A stretch of 64,000 bases of DNA from an uncultured Christensenella sp. (GTDB taxonomy: Bacteria; Bacillota; Clostridia; Christensenellales; Borkfalkiaceae), in contig CAJTUK010000007.1 of assembly GCA_910579525.1 (NCBI GenBank), positions 43,419 through 107,418 of the forward strand. The letters are read 5' to 3'. The position numbers and the translations under genes are program-made. The notes below the pieces were generated by a model. The model was not told where the DNA came from. It was given only the letters and a program-made list of their open reading frames with translations, and made no database searches. Below are positions 9,394 to 17,750 of this stretch, piece by piece. Within the stretch, counting starts at the first letter, position 1. Each line of letters starts with the position of its first letter.

Positions 9394-10521
9394 ATGGCAA
9401 GCATTTCTTTGAAAAACATTTACAAAACCTATCCCGGCGGCGTTACCGCGGTTACCGATTTCAACCTCGAAATACACGACAAGGAGTTCGTTATTTTCGT
9501 AGGGCCTTCGGGCTGCGGAAAATCGACCACTTTGCGTATGATCGCGGGGCTCGAAGAGATATCTTCGGGCGACCTGTACATCGACGACCGCCGCGTTAAC
9601 AACGTGGAGCCGAAGGACAGGGATATTGCAATGGTTTTCCAGAACTACGCGCTCTATCCTTATATGACCGTTTTCGAGAATATGGCGTTCGGTTTGAGGC
9701 TGCGCAAAGTGCCGAAAAAAGAAATAGAGCAAAAGGTTACGCAGGCAGCCAAAATACTCGGCATAGAGGATTATTTAAAAAGAAAGCCCAAAAACCTTTC
9801 CGGCGGACAGCGCCAGCGTGTCGCGCTGGGGCGCGCGATAGTGCGCGAGCCTAAAGTTTTCCTTTTGGACGAGCCGCTTTCAAACCTCGACGCAAAGATG
9901 CGTACGCAGATGCGCACTGAAATAATAAAACTCCACAAGGAGTTGCAGACGACGTTCGTATACGTTACCCACGACCAGACCGAAGCTATGACGATGGGCA
10001 CGAGAATAGTTGTTATGAAGGACGGCGTTATCCAGCAGGTGGATACCCCCGACAACCTTTACGAATTCCCGGTTAACAAGTTCGTCGCGGGATTTATAGG
10101 GGCCCCGCAGATGAACTTTATAGACGTTATTTTATCGCAGGAAGAAAAGACCGACCCCGTTTACGCGCAGTTCGGCCGACACAAACTGCTCATAGACAAA
10201 GCTACTCAAAAGCGCATTATGTGCGAAGAAATAAACAGGAGACAGTTTGTTTTGGGCGTGCGCGCGGAGGACGTTTATTTGAGCGACAAGGCGGAGGGCA
10301 AATATAAGGACGCCACTGTAAAAGCTACGGTAAAAGTTACCGAAAAGCTCGGCAACGAGACTTTGGTTTATTGTCAGGTGGAAGGCGTGAACGGCGACGT
10401 GGTTGTGCGTGCGGGAGCGCGTTGCAACGTTATGAGCGGGGACGAAATAGAAATAGCTTTCGATACCAAGCACATACAGCTGTTCGATTACGATACCGAA
10501 CAGAACGTGTTGAAGAGATAA
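9394..10521 (+). CDS. Carbohydrate ABC transporter ATPase (MsmX/UgpC type)
   Basis: A 375-residue ATPase that energises sugar import. It shows Walker A (GPSGCGKST), a Q-loop region (FQNYALYPYMT), the ABC signature (LSGGQRQRVALGRAI), Walker B (VFLLDEPLSNLDAK) and the switch histidine (YVTHDQTEAMTMG). The C-terminal third is a TOBE/MalK-type regulatory domain (NFIDVIL to LGVRAEDVYL). Length and order are standard for the family. It is the only ATPase in this operon and should serve the permeases at its start; such ATPases are often shared between several sugar transporters. A second, much larger homologue lies at 24713-26503. Confidence 0.95.
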   Translation: MASISLKNIYKTYPGGVTAVTDFNLEIHDKEFVIFVGPSGCGKSTTLRMIAGLEEISSGDLYIDDRRVNNVEPKDRDIAMVFQNYALYPYMTVFENMAFGLRLRKVPKKEIEQKVTQAAKILGIEDYLKRKPKNLSGGQRQRVALGRAIVREPKVFLLDEPLSNLDAKMRTQMRTEIIKLHKELQTTFVYVTHDQTEAMTMGTRIVVMKDGVIQQVDTPDNLYEFPVNKFVAGFIGAPQMNFIDVILSQEEKTDPVYAQFGRHKLLIDKATQKRIMCEEINRRQFVLGVRAEDVYLSDKAEGKYKDATVKATVKVTEKLGNETLVYCQVEGVNGDVVVRAGARCNVMSGDEIEIAFDTKHIQLFDYDTEQNVLKR

Positions 10522-10588
10522 AACGGATTTATCTTCACCGAAAGGGAAGTTTAAAAATAAAAATCAAAAACAAATAAGGAGAAAAATT

Positions 10589-11578
10589 ATGAAGAAATTT
10601 GTGGCAATGTTGTTAGCTGTTGCGCTTTGCATACCCGTAATAGCTATAGTGGGCTGTTCGCAGGAAAAGACCCTGAACCTTTTGGACGGCAACTGGAAAC
10701 CTTATGAGGTAGACGGCGTGGAGGAAGAAGTTTATACCATAGAGCAGAGCGAAGGAAGTTTGAAAGCTTCTTATGACGGCAATATGGATTGGAAACTTAT
10801 TCAGCATTCCATAGCTATGTACGAAGCCGATCAGCTTGAAGGTTTGAATAAACTCGTTCTGGAAGGAGCTCTGACTACGAATGCGGCCGAGCCTCACTTT
10901 ATGCTTAAATTCGAGTTTGTGGCCGGATATGAAAGTCAGGAAGTAAGCATAAGACCTACGAGCGGAGAAGCGGGCAGATACGAGTGGGACGTTTCCTGGT
11001 TCCATATTGAAAAGGCTGTAAGAATGATCATTTTCTGCGATCCCGGCGCAACCGCGAAGGGTGAACTCGAAGTTACAAAACTCGAATTCAGCAGCGGTGC
11101 TGTCGACACGCAGTATAAAATAGGCAGAGACGCACCCTATATAAATCAGATTACCGACGCGAACAAAACTGTTATGAAGGGTTGGTTCGACAATACTTTT
11201 AACAATGTTTACAAAGTAGAAGAGAATACGGACGGAACTGTAAAAGTTACGAAGCTTAAAGATGAAAACTGGCTTGCAGTCGGCGTATATTTCTCCGGCG
11301 AAGCGCTCAAAAACATGAAGTCTTTGAAAGTGGTTGTAAACGGTGACATTAAAACGTTCAAAGTTGAGTGCAACGATTTGTTCAACGCGGTTGAGTTGCC
11401 CAGAGATCAGGCAGCCGTAAACGGCGATAACGAAATAGTAATAGGTTTGAACGACCTCTCCGCTATAGACGCGAACAGAAACTTCAAACTTTTGATGTTG
11501 TTCAACTGGGACAACTATCAGGAAGGTATAAATTACACGATTAAGTCCGTAGAATTTTCTACCGAGGCCAAAGCTTAA
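10589..11578 (+). CDS. Lipoprotein, probably two beta-sandwich (carbohydrate-binding-like) domains
   Basis: A 329-residue exported lipoprotein. The signal peptide ends in a lipobox (AIVGCS, Cys ~23) and a clear AAGGAG site precedes the ATG. The mature part seems to hold two all-beta domains (~30-175 and ~190-325). Both contain alternating hydrophobic strands and end with similar text (TKLEFSS and IKSVEFST), as seen in carbohydrate-binding or CBM-like sandwiches. No catalytic motif is visible and no family is recognised. It is last in the operon, 67 bp after the ATPase, and is followed by a terminator. It may hold the glucan substrate near the surface (inference). Confidence 0.6.
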   Translation: MKKFVAMLLAVALCIPVIAIVGCSQEKTLNLLDGNWKPYEVDGVEEEVYTIEQSEGSLKASYDGNMDWKLIQHSIAMYEADQLEGLNKLVLEGALTTNAAEPHFMLKFEFVAGYESQEVSIRPTSGEAGRYEWDVSWFHIEKAVRMIIFCDPGATAKGELEVTKLEFSSGAVDTQYKIGRDAPYINQITDANKTVMKGWFDNTFNNVYKVEENTDGTVKVTKLKDENWLAVGVYFSGEALKNMKSLKVVVNGDIKTFKVECNDLFNAVELPRDQAAVNGDNEIVIGLNDLSAIDANRNFKLLMLFNWDNYQEGINYTIKSVEFSTEAKA

Positions 11579-11616
11579 TTGACAAGCAGGCGATAAGCTG
11601 ATAAAATAACGTTAAA

Positions 11617-11644
11617 AAAGGAGCGGTTTTAAAACCGCTCCTTT
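11617..11644 (+). terminator. Rho-independent terminator ending the first operon
   Basis: A perfect hairpin, AAAGGAGCGGTTTT paired with AAAACCGCTCCTTT, lies 38 bp after the lipoprotein stop. It ends in only a short T-run and could work in either direction. It separates the glucan operon from the glycerophosphodiesterase gene. Confidence 0.75.
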
Positions 11645-11690
11645 AATCGGTGTTGCGACGGCGCGACATTAATACGGAGGAGAGACTGTT

Positions 11691-12386
11691 GTGTTTAAAA
11701 ACGTTAAACTTATAGCCCACAGAGGGGCGAGCGCAATCGAGTGCGAAAATACGGCGGAAGCGTTTGAGCTTGCTTGCGGAGAAAACTGTTTCGGAGTGGA
11801 GTGCGACGTGCACGTAACCGCCGACGGGAAATACGTAATATTTCACGACGACGAGACGGGCAGAATGTGTTTTGGAAATCTTACGGTGGAAAAGAGCGCG
11901 TTCGACGTTTTGCGCGCGCTCGAATTCAGGCGCGGGAAGAATTATAAAATTCCCTCTCTCGAAGAGTATCTGCAAATTATGAAGCGTAGCGGGAAGACGG
12001 CGGTTATAGAGCTTAAAAATCCGATGGCGGAAAAGAATATAGCCGAAATTTGCGCGATCTGCGCCGAAAAGTACGACCTTGATAAAATTATTTTTATTTC
12101 TTTCTGCTTTGAAAACCTCTTGGTCGTGAGAAGTATTTTGCCCGAACAGAAAATTCAGTTTTTAACCTGCGCGGTGACAAAAGAACTTGCGGACGAGTTG
12201 GTAAAGAACAACTTTGGGATAGACGTCGACAGAATAGTTGCCGACGAAAATGCGTTTGAAATTTTGAAAGAAAGGAATATACCGATAAACTGCTGGACGG
12301 TGGACGACGAAGAAGAAGCAAAAAAACTTGCCCGCCTCGGCGCGGAGTTTATAACTACAAACGTTATCGGAATGCGGCGCGATTGA
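11691..12386 (+). CDS. ugpQ: Glycerophosphodiester phosphodiesterase
   Basis: A 231-residue cytoplasmic enzyme that hydrolyses glycerophosphodiesters to glycerol-3-phosphate and an alcohol. It starts at GTG 11691, ten bases after GGAGGAGA. The GDPD barrel motifs are complete: LIAHRGAS (catalytic His), ENTAEAF, FGVECDVHVTADGKYVIFHD (metal-binding Glu/Asp and second His), and AVIELKNP. The end (INCWTVDDEEEAKKLARLGA, then ITTNVIG) is the usual last strand and helix. No signal peptide. It may recycle phospholipid headgroups. A promoter for the next gene overlaps its stop codon. Confidence 0.92.
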   Translation: MFKNVKLIAHRGASAIECENTAEAFELACGENCFGVECDVHVTADGKYVIFHDDETGRMCFGNLTVEKSAFDVLRALEFRRGKNYKIPSLEEYLQIMKRSGKTAVIELKNPMAEKNIAEICAICAEKYDLDKIIFISFCFENLLVVRSILPEQKIQFLTCAVTKELADELVKNNFGIDVDRIVADENAFEILKERNIPINCWTVDDEEEAKKLARLGAEFITTNVIGMRRD

Positions 12387-12411
12387 CTTTTATGCGCGCG
12401 TCTGCTATAAT
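12383..12411 (+). promoter_or_regulatory. Sigma-A-type promoter for the membrane protein gene at 12429
   Basis: TTGACT (12383-12388) and TATAAT (12406-12411) are spaced by exactly 17 bases. The -35 box overlaps the TGA of the upstream ugpQ gene. Transcription would start near 12418, just before an AGAGGT ribosome site. Confidence 0.8.
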
Positions 12412-12428
12412 ACGGTAAGAGGTAATTT

Positions 12429-13775
12429 ATGGCGTTTGTTGATTGGTTGAAATACTTTTTCGGCAGTTTCTTTTTGCACAAATACGCAAGCGAGAGCGAA
12501 GAACGCGGTTTCGGCGGTCCTCTTTTGGGCTTACTGCTCGCAATGGCAATGATTTTTACAGGACTTTTCGGCGGGAGCGTGGCGGCATTTCCTTCATATT
12601 ACGAAAATTCGGAGGAATACACGCAGTTTTTGTACAACGCTTTTGCGCAGAGCGGAGAGGACAGGCTGAATATAAAGATTGAAAACGGAGTGGCGCGCGC
12701 GGGGAAATTCGGCGGAGAATACGGCGCGGGCTTGGTGGCGAACACGTTCACGAGCGAAGCCGACAGGGATAAGTATTCCGTTAACGGGTATCAGCTGGTT
12801 ATAGACACGCGCGATTCGAAAACCAATTATAACGATTTTAAATGCGAGTATAAAAAGGGCGACGTTACTCTTACGCACGACGAGTATCTCACTCTCAAAG
12901 ACGAGGAGAAGAAGAATTACACCGTATATATGGAATACACCGCTGACGCGCTCGTTCTGGACGCGGAAAAGGTGAAGGGTTATACGGACTGGCTTTTGGG
13001 TTGCGGAAACGCGGAGGCGAAAAAGGAGTGCGAGGCGCTTTTGACCGGCGGAGTTGCGCCGCAGAGCAATTATAACGCCGTTTACGAGCTTTATTTCAAA
13101 TATTGCTATCCCGAACTTGCAGGGGCGGAAACATTCGGCAAGGCGCCCACTATGCGCACGTATTACGTAAACACTTATATGCAGACGGGCGAGGACGGAA
13201 AGCTCGCATGCGATAAATATCTTATAGTTTTGTCCGATATAGCGTTCTCTTATTTTTACAGCGGGGACGGGATATTCCGCGGAGTGAGCGGGTTTTTAAG
13301 CTCGTTCGGCGATATTTCGGTTACGCAGTCCGCCGACGCAGAGGCGGCGAAGAACGAAGTGGACGGATTTTTTATCGAGTTTAACAAGGCTTCGGCCGGT
13401 ATGCTCTCCGTCAACTACCTTATCAATATGATGATGGTGTTGCTGTATACGGTAATCGCGTGGGCGGTTATAGGCGCAATCGGCTGGGCTTTGGGCGCGG
13501 CTTCGAAGTGCCCTCCGCTCAAAAACTTTACGGTAAATTTAAAGAGTTCGGGCTCGTTTATGCTCGTCAGCGGTTTGTTGGCGTTTGCGTTCACCTTTGG
13601 TATGTCTTTTGTGCTGTCCGGCGCGGGTACGTATTTCTGGGGTCTGGTGTTCTTTATCGGCGTGCTCGGTTTGAGGTCGCTCGCGCATATGGCGATAACG
13701 CTGGCTCGCTATAAAAAAGAGAGCGCCGCGCCGACTTGCGAAGAACCTGCCGAATCCGAAGAAGGGCAAGGATAA
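12429..13775 (+). CDS. Membrane protein with large extracytoplasmic domain, paralogue of 26503-27780
   Basis: A 448-residue protein of unknown function. One membrane helix lies near residues 35-55 (LLGLLLAMAMIFTGLFGG). A ~260-residue extracytoplasmic region follows, and three or four helices (~315-430) form the C-terminal end. The layout recalls DUF1189-like proteins, but that is only a resemblance in topology. It clearly parallels the 425-residue protein at 26503: both begin with a short amphipathic KFFF/LKYFF stretch, share FGGPLLGLLLA / FGTLFLALLLS, and contain NGYQLVIDTR / NGYDLIVDTR and MRTYYVNTY / LRDYYYRNY. It has its own promoter and terminator. The other copy sits in a sugar-transport operon, which hints at a link with transport (inference). 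Confidence 0.65.
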   Translation: MAFVDWLKYFFGSFFLHKYASESEERGFGGPLLGLLLAMAMIFTGLFGGSVAAFPSYYENSEEYTQFLYNAFAQSGEDRLNIKIENGVARAGKFGGEYGAGLVANTFTSEADRDKYSVNGYQLVIDTRDSKTNYNDFKCEYKKGDVTLTHDEYLTLKDEEKKNYTVYMEYTADALVLDAEKVKGYTDWLLGCGNAEAKKECEALLTGGVAPQSNYNAVYELYFKYCYPELAGAETFGKAPTMRTYYVNTYMQTGEDGKLACDKYLIVLSDIAFSYFYSGDGIFRGVSGFLSSFGDISVTQSADAEAAKNEVDGFFIEFNKASAGMLSVNYLINMMMVLLYTVIAWAVIGAIGWALGAASKCPPLKNFTVNLKSSGSFMLVSGLLAFAFTFGMSFVLSGAGTYFWGLVFFIGVLGLRSLAHMAITLARYKKESAAPTCEEPAESEEGQG

Positions 13776-13802
13776 ATAAGTTTTTAAAGGTTTTGCGGCT
13801 TA

Positions 13803-13842
13803 CGCCCCGCCCGCGCGGTTTAGCGCGGGCGGGGCGTTTTTT
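13803..13842 (+). terminator. Strong rho-independent terminator
   Basis: A 14-bp perfect stem, CGCCCCGCCCGCGC with GCGCGGGCGGGGCG, is followed by six T residues at 13837-13842. It ends the single-gene unit at 12429-13775. Confidence 0.92.
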
Positions 13843-13869
13843 ACTATTTGCGAAAATCCGTTCAAATAT

Positions 13870-13922
13870 TTTACAAATTTTCACATAAGCGATATAATAA
13901 TAACGCATAAGCGCGTTATTAT
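13870..13922 (+). promoter_or_regulatory. Promoter and operator-like palindrome of the cardiolipin synthase gene
   Basis: TTTACA (13870-13875) and TATAAT (13893-13898) are 17 bases apart. An inverted repeat with 10-bp arms (ATAATAACGC at 13897-13906, GCGTTATTAT at 13913-13922) overlaps the -10 box and the expected start of transcription near 13905. This placement fits a repressor operator. The regulator is unknown; the MarR-type gene two genes on is one candidate. Confidence 0.65.
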
Positions 13923-13927
13923 ACTGC

Positions 13928-15520
13928 ATGGTTAAAATGCGGCTTTTTACGCCGCTACGGGGTACGATGGATAAACGTTATTTTCGCGTGCGTGAGTATT
14001 TGAGAAAGCGCAGGTATGAAAGGAAAAGAATACACAAGGAATGGGTCGGTTTCGGCACGGGATTAAAAGCCGTGTTGAGCGACCTGTTTATTGCGTTTCA
14101 GCTTTTCGTTATGGCTGTGGTCTACGCGGTAATAACGGGGCTATATCCCGTAGTATGGTACGTTTGTCTGGGGCTTACGGCGCTGACAGCGGTGCTCGTT
14201 CTTATTTTCGAACCCGACGTTCAGTCGAAAATAAGCTGGTTTGTGCTGTTTGTGTTGTCAATGGGATGCGGGTTTATAATATATTTTCTTTCCCGTCCGC
14301 AAATATGTTTTTTTTGGCATAAGGCGGCGTTCGGAAGGATATATATGCGCGTTAAGCCGCTTGAAAAGGACTTTGTTATCGGCGGCGAAAGCGGAGTTGA
14401 AAAATACCTGAATTCGCACGGGTTCGACACGTACGGCGGCACGAGGGTAAAGTATTATAAGCACGCGCGCAACGCTATGGATAATATGGTCGCGCGCATA
14501 GAGGCGGCGGAAAAATTTGTTTTTATGGAGTTTTTCATAGTTGCCGACGGTACGTTTTTAAAGAGACTTATAAGTATTTTCAGAACTCTTACGGCGCGGG
14601 GAGTCAAGGTGTTTATGCTCTACGACGACGTTGGCTCGGCGGGAGTTTTTTCCGGTTTCGTTAAAGACGAGCTCCGCGAATCGGGCGTGAATCTGGGCGC
14701 CTTTCACAGACTTGTTTCCCCCTTTTACTTCGGGCTGAATTACCGCGACCACAGAAAAATAGTTGTGGTGGACGGCGAAACGGGTTATTTGGGCGGCTTT
14801 AACCTCATAGACGACTGCGCGAATTTGAGAAATATGGAGGGAATCTGGAAGGACACGGGGCTACGGCTTGACGGCGCCGCGGTGGACGCGCTTTCGGTTC
14901 AGTTTATAAGGCAGTGGGAGTTTTCGCAACACAAAAAGTTGGACGCGGCGGAATATTTCAATAACTATATTTCACAGGATAGCGGGACGGTTATAACGCC
15001 GTATGCGGGCGGACCGGAAAGGCGGGAATACGTCTGCCGCGGAGTTTATGCGGAACTTATGGCGGAAGCCAAAGAAAAGCTGTATATTATGACTCCTTAT
15101 CTTGCGCCCGACAGCAGATTTTTAAAAGCGCTGGGCAAAAAAGCGGAAGAGGGCGTGGACGTGCGTCTGGTGTTGCCGGGGGTGCCCGATTATAGATATA
15201 TATACGCGGTCACTTGCGCAAACGCGCAGAAGTTAATGAAAAAGGGCGTTAAAATATACTACTCCGGCGGCGAATTCGTGCATGCGAAGGTTATGCTCAC
15301 GGAAAACGCGGCGGCGGTAGGTTCGGTTAATTTAGATATGCGCGCCTTTTATCAGGAGTTCGATAACGGCGCCGTTGTGCGCGGCGCGGAAATTTTGAGG
15401 GACATAGACGATGACTTCGAATGGTATTTCGACCGCAACGCTCCTGCGGTAAAGTCGGAATTCAATTTTGCGGGGGCGGCAGTTACGGCGTTTTTAAAGC
15501 TCCTTTCGCCGCTTATGTGA
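13928..15520 (+). CDS. cls: Cardiolipin synthase (phospholipase D family)
   Basis: A membrane-bound enzyme that joins phosphatidylglycerol molecules into cardiolipin. Two membrane helices (~45-90) plus a third near 95-115 precede two PLD domains. Each has the HKD motif: HRKIVVVDGETGYLGGFN and HAKVMLTENAAAVGSVNLD. The N-terminus is very basic. The 530-residue length from ATG 13928 is near the family norm; ATG 13967 (MDKRYF) is an in-frame alternative, and neither has a good ribosome site. Short and weakly led, it should be regulated by the promoter palindrome upstream. No partner genes of a lipid pathway are adjacent. Confidence 0.88.
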   Translation: MVKMRLFTPLRGTMDKRYFRVREYLRKRRYERKRIHKEWVGFGTGLKAVLSDLFIAFQLFVMAVVYAVITGLYPVVWYVCLGLTALTAVLVLIFEPDVQSKISWFVLFVLSMGCGFIIYFLSRPQICFFWHKAAFGRIYMRVKPLEKDFVIGGESGVEKYLNSHGFDTYGGTRVKYYKHARNAMDNMVARIEAAEKFVFMEFFIVADGTFLKRLISIFRTLTARGVKVFMLYDDVGSAGVFSGFVKDELRESGVNLGAFHRLVSPFYFGLNYRDHRKIVVVDGETGYLGGFNLIDDCANLRNMEGIWKDTGLRLDGAAVDALSVQFIRQWEFSQHKKLDAAEYFNNYISQDSGTVITPYAGGPERREYVCRGVYAELMAEAKEKLYIMTPYLAPDSRFLKALGKKAEEGVDVRLVLPGVPDYRYIYAVTCANAQKLMKKGVKIYYSGGEFVHAKVMLTENAAAVGSVNLDMRAFYQEFDNGAVVRGAEILRDIDDDFEWYFDRNAPAVKSEFNFAGAAVTAFLKLLSPLM

Positions 15521-15530
15521 GTTTGCGGGT

Positions 15531-15559
15531 TTGACAATGCGTCGCACGGCGTGTATAAT
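15531..15559 (+). promoter_or_regulatory. Consensus promoter of the MarR-type regulator gene
   Basis: TTGACA (15531-15536) and TATAAT (15554-15559) with a 17-base spacer: a perfect sigma-A consensus. An AGGTGA ribosome site follows at 15565 and the ATG at 15577. Confidence 0.9.
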
Positions 15560-15576
15560 TTTTTAGGTGAATACGT

Positions 15577-16032
15577 ATGCGTGACAGATTCGAAAATTTT
15601 ACCATTACGATTTTAAAACTCAATAAGCTGGTGCAGAAGATAAAACTTTACGAGATGGGCGAATACGGGCTGAAAGCCATTCACGTTATGTGCGTTTATT
15701 GCCTGAATTCTTCCGTGGACGGGCTGACTGCAAGCGACCTTGCAAAACACACTTTAGAGGACAAGGCGGCGATTTCGCGCGCGTTGAGCCTTTTAAAGGC
15801 GAAGGGTTACGTGAGCTACGACCCTAAAAAATACAACTGTGCTGTTAAGTTGACAAAAGAGGGCGAAAAGATTGCCTCGTTCGTGGCGGAGCGGGCGCAC
15901 AGCGCGGTGGAAGCGGGCGGAGACGGGCTCGACGACGGGAGGAGAGCGGAATTTTACCGTACGCTTGAACAGATTGCGGGCAATCTGACGGATTATTACG
16001 AAAGTCTTGTAAAAAATCAAAAGAAAGGCTGA
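15577..16032 (+). CDS. MarR-family transcriptional regulator
   Basis: A 151-residue DNA-binding protein with the winged-helix layout of MarR. The dimer helix comes first, then LTASDLAKHTLEDKAAISRALSLLKAKGYV (helix-turn-helix and recognition helix, shown here in parts: LTASDLAKHTL, DKAAISRALSLLKAKGYV). The wing is DPKKYNCAVKLTKEGEK, and a long C-terminal dimer helix contains FYRTLEQIAGNLTDYY. The ATG is set by AGGTGA eight bases upstream. It has its own consensus promoter, so it may be expressed constitutively or autorepressed. Its ligand and targets are unknown; the cardiolipin synthase operator upstream is a possible target (inference). Confidence 0.82.
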   Translation: MRDRFENFTITILKLNKLVQKIKLYEMGEYGLKAIHVMCVYCLNSSVDGLTASDLAKHTLEDKAAISRALSLLKAKGYVSYDPKKYNCAVKLTKEGEKIASFVAERAHSAVEAGGDGLDDGRRAEFYRTLEQIAGNLTDYYESLVKNQKKG

Positions 16033-16096
16033 CGCATTATGCGTTTTTGATATAATAAACATTTTAAATTATTATTTTACTTTATGACGGCAAACG

Positions 16097-16102
16097 TATA
16101 AT
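16097..16102 (+). promoter_or_regulatory. Probable -10 box of the pyrophosphatase gene
   Basis: TATAAT at 16097-16102, with a weak -35 (TTTTAC near 16075-16080). A GGAGG ribosome site is present just before the ATG at 16137. Confidence 0.5.
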
Positions 16103-16136
16103 ATAAATATAGCGCAGGTTACGGAAGGAGGAAATT

Positions 16137-16667
16137 ATGAATATATGGCATGATATCGATGAAAAGAGAATTTCGGAAAACAATTTCGAGGTGCTCATAG
16201 AGATACCAAAGGGTTGTAAAGCGAAATACGAGCTTGACAAAGAGACGGGGCTGTTGCGCCTTGATCGGGTTTTGTATACTTCTACCGTGTACCCCGCGAA
16301 CTACGGATTTATTCCGCGCACGCTTGCGGACGACGGCGACCCGTTGGACGTTCTGGTTTTGTGCAACGAGATAATATATCCTATGACGCTGGTGACTTGT
16401 ATGCCGATAGGGGTTATAAAGATGGTGGACGGCGGCGACCTTGACGAAAAGATTATAGCCGTGCCCCTCAACGACCCCAATTATAAACACTACTATGATA
16501 TAAAAGAACTTCCCAAACACGTGTTCGAAGAAATGATGCACTTTTTCGAGGTTTATAAAATGCTCGAACACAAGACGACCACTGTTAAGGAGATTTGCCA
16601 CAAGTACGAGGCTATTGAGATTGTGAGAAAGTGTATTCAGATGTATAAGGAAAAGTATTGCAAATAA
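16137..16667 (+). CDS. ppa: Inorganic pyrophosphatase (family I, soluble)
   Basis: A 176-residue cytoplasmic enzyme that hydrolyses pyrophosphate to two phosphates, pulling biosynthetic reactions forward. Family I motifs are in order: EIPKGCKAKYELDKETGLL (substrate Lys/Glu), YPANYGFIPRTLADDGDPLD (the DGDPLD metal-binding core) and later DEKIIAVPLNDP with HYYDIKELP. Length matches the family. A GGAGGAAATT site precedes the ATG. It is a single-gene unit ended by a strong terminator. Confidence 0.97.
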   Translation: MNIWHDIDEKRISENNFEVLIEIPKGCKAKYELDKETGLLRLDRVLYTSTVYPANYGFIPRTLADDGDPLDVLVLCNEIIYPMTLVTCMPIGVIKMVDGGDLDEKIIAVPLNDPNYKHYYDIKELPKHVFEEMMHFFEVYKMLEHKTTTVKEICHKYEAIEIVRKCIQMYKEKYCK

Positions 16668-16671
16668 AATT

Positions 16672-16700
16672 AAAGCTCCGCTTTGCGCGGAGCTTTTTTT
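16672..16700 (+). terminator. Rho-independent terminator after ppa
   Basis: Stem AAAGCTCCGC with GCGGAGCTTT and a run of T residues to 16700. It starts five bases after the ppa stop and also lies at the 3' side of the convergent LysR gene. Confidence 0.92.
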
Positions 16701-16722
16701 ACGCCGCCCTAAAAAGACGGTT

Positions 16723-17646
16723 TTATTTTTTTAAACTTTCGAGCACCATGTTTTTAAACTCGCGCGAGGCGTTGGTGTGAGGGTGGTCGGGGTCGGTTAT
16801 CATACAGATATTTCTTTCGGGCAATCTGATATCGAGGGGTATTTTAAAAACGTCGCCGCGCTCTATTGCTTCCTGCGCCATGCCTTCCGGCACGAAACCC
16901 AAGCCGAAGCCGTGGCTTATCATGGGAACTATGAGATCCGCGCCGTCGGCTTCGATATCGGGTGTGACGTTAAGCCCGTTATCGGAGAAAATTCCGTCTA
17001 TGAATTGCCGCAGCTGCATACTGTGCCGCAAACACACGAAGGGATAATTTTTAATGTCGGAAAGCGACATGGTCCTATCTTTAAGGTGCGAAAAGGCGTT
17101 GCCCGCTATCAAAATATCGTTGAACGGCGCGATGACCGTAGATTTCAGCGGTTTGGGCACGTTGCAAGGCGTTGAGACGAAAGCGAGGTCGACTATGCCG
17201 TTTTTGAGTTTGTCTACGGTGCCGTTGCTCGAACCCGTGTTAAGTTTGAACTTTACGGATGGATATTTCGAGTGAAAAAAATCTAGGAAGCCGAACAAAA
17301 ACCTGTGCAGCGCCGTTACCGTGGTGCCCACGTAGATGGTGCCGCCGTCTACGCTTATCGCTTTGCCCACTTCGTTTTCTCCCTTGACGAGTTGTGTGTG
17401 GGCAATATTGACGTATTCGAAGAGTTTTTGTCCCTCGTGCGTGAAATCCACGCCGTTTTTAGTGCGTACGAAAAGACGGCAACCCAGCTCCGCTTCGAGG
17501 TTTTGTATGGCGCGCGTTACGGCGGGCTGACTGGAATAGAGCTCCGCGGCGGCGCGGGTTATATTTTTGTGTTTGCCTACGTAATAAAAAATTTTGTAGT
17601 ACTCGTAATTCATTTCTTTTTTGATTATGCGTTTTTGATATGACAT
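16723..17646 (-). CDS. LysR-family transcriptional regulator
   Basis: A 307-residue regulator. The N-terminal helix-turn-helix is typical (NITRAAAELYSSQPAVTRAI, then QNLEAELGCRLF). The C-terminal part is a periplasmic-binding-like effector domain with AFVSTPC and GFGLGFVPEGMA. The ATG at 17646 has no ribosome site. An internal ATG at 17613 (MNYEYYKIFYYVGKH) looks more like the usual LysR start, so the protein may be 296 residues. It is divergent from the malic enzyme gene with a shared intergenic region holding a good inverted repeat. It therefore probably controls malate use and itself (inference). Confidence 0.85.
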   Translation of the reverse strand: MSYQKRIIKKEMNYEYYKIFYYVGKHKNITRAAAELYSSQPAVTRAIQNLEAELGCRLFVRTKNGVDFTHEGQKLFEYVNIAHTQLVKGENEVGKAISVDGGTIYVGTTVTALHRFLFGFLDFFHSKYPSVKFKLNTGSSNGTVDKLKNGIVDLAFVSTPCNVPKPLKSTVIAPFNDILIAGNAFSHLKDRTMSLSDIKNYPFVCLRHSMQLRQFIDGIFSDNGLNVTPDIEADGADLIVPMISHGFGLGFVPEGMAQEAIERGDVFKIPLDIRLPERNICMITDPDHPHTNASREFKNMVLESLKK

Positions 17647-17664
17647 TAATACAATATTATCATT

Positions 17665-17696
17665 TTACATTATAACAATTTTGACATATAATGTAA
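17665..17696. promoter_or_regulatory. Inverted-repeat operator between LysR and malic enzyme genes
   Basis: Perfect 10-bp arms, TTACATTATA (17665-17674) and TATAATGTAA (17687-17696), separated by 12 bases. Each arm contains a TATAAT-like sequence facing its own gene. LysR proteins bind dyads of the T-N11-A kind in such divergent regions. Confidence 0.6.
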
Positions 17697-17750
17697 ACAA
17701 ATGAAAATAAATAAAATAAAATGTTATTTTTTAACGAAACGGGAGGCAAT

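Noticed and set aside
17681..17692. TTGACATATAAT as a promoter for malic enzyme
   Set aside because: The -35-like and -10-like boxes touch with no spacer, so they cannot act as one promoter; the text is better explained as part of the dyad.
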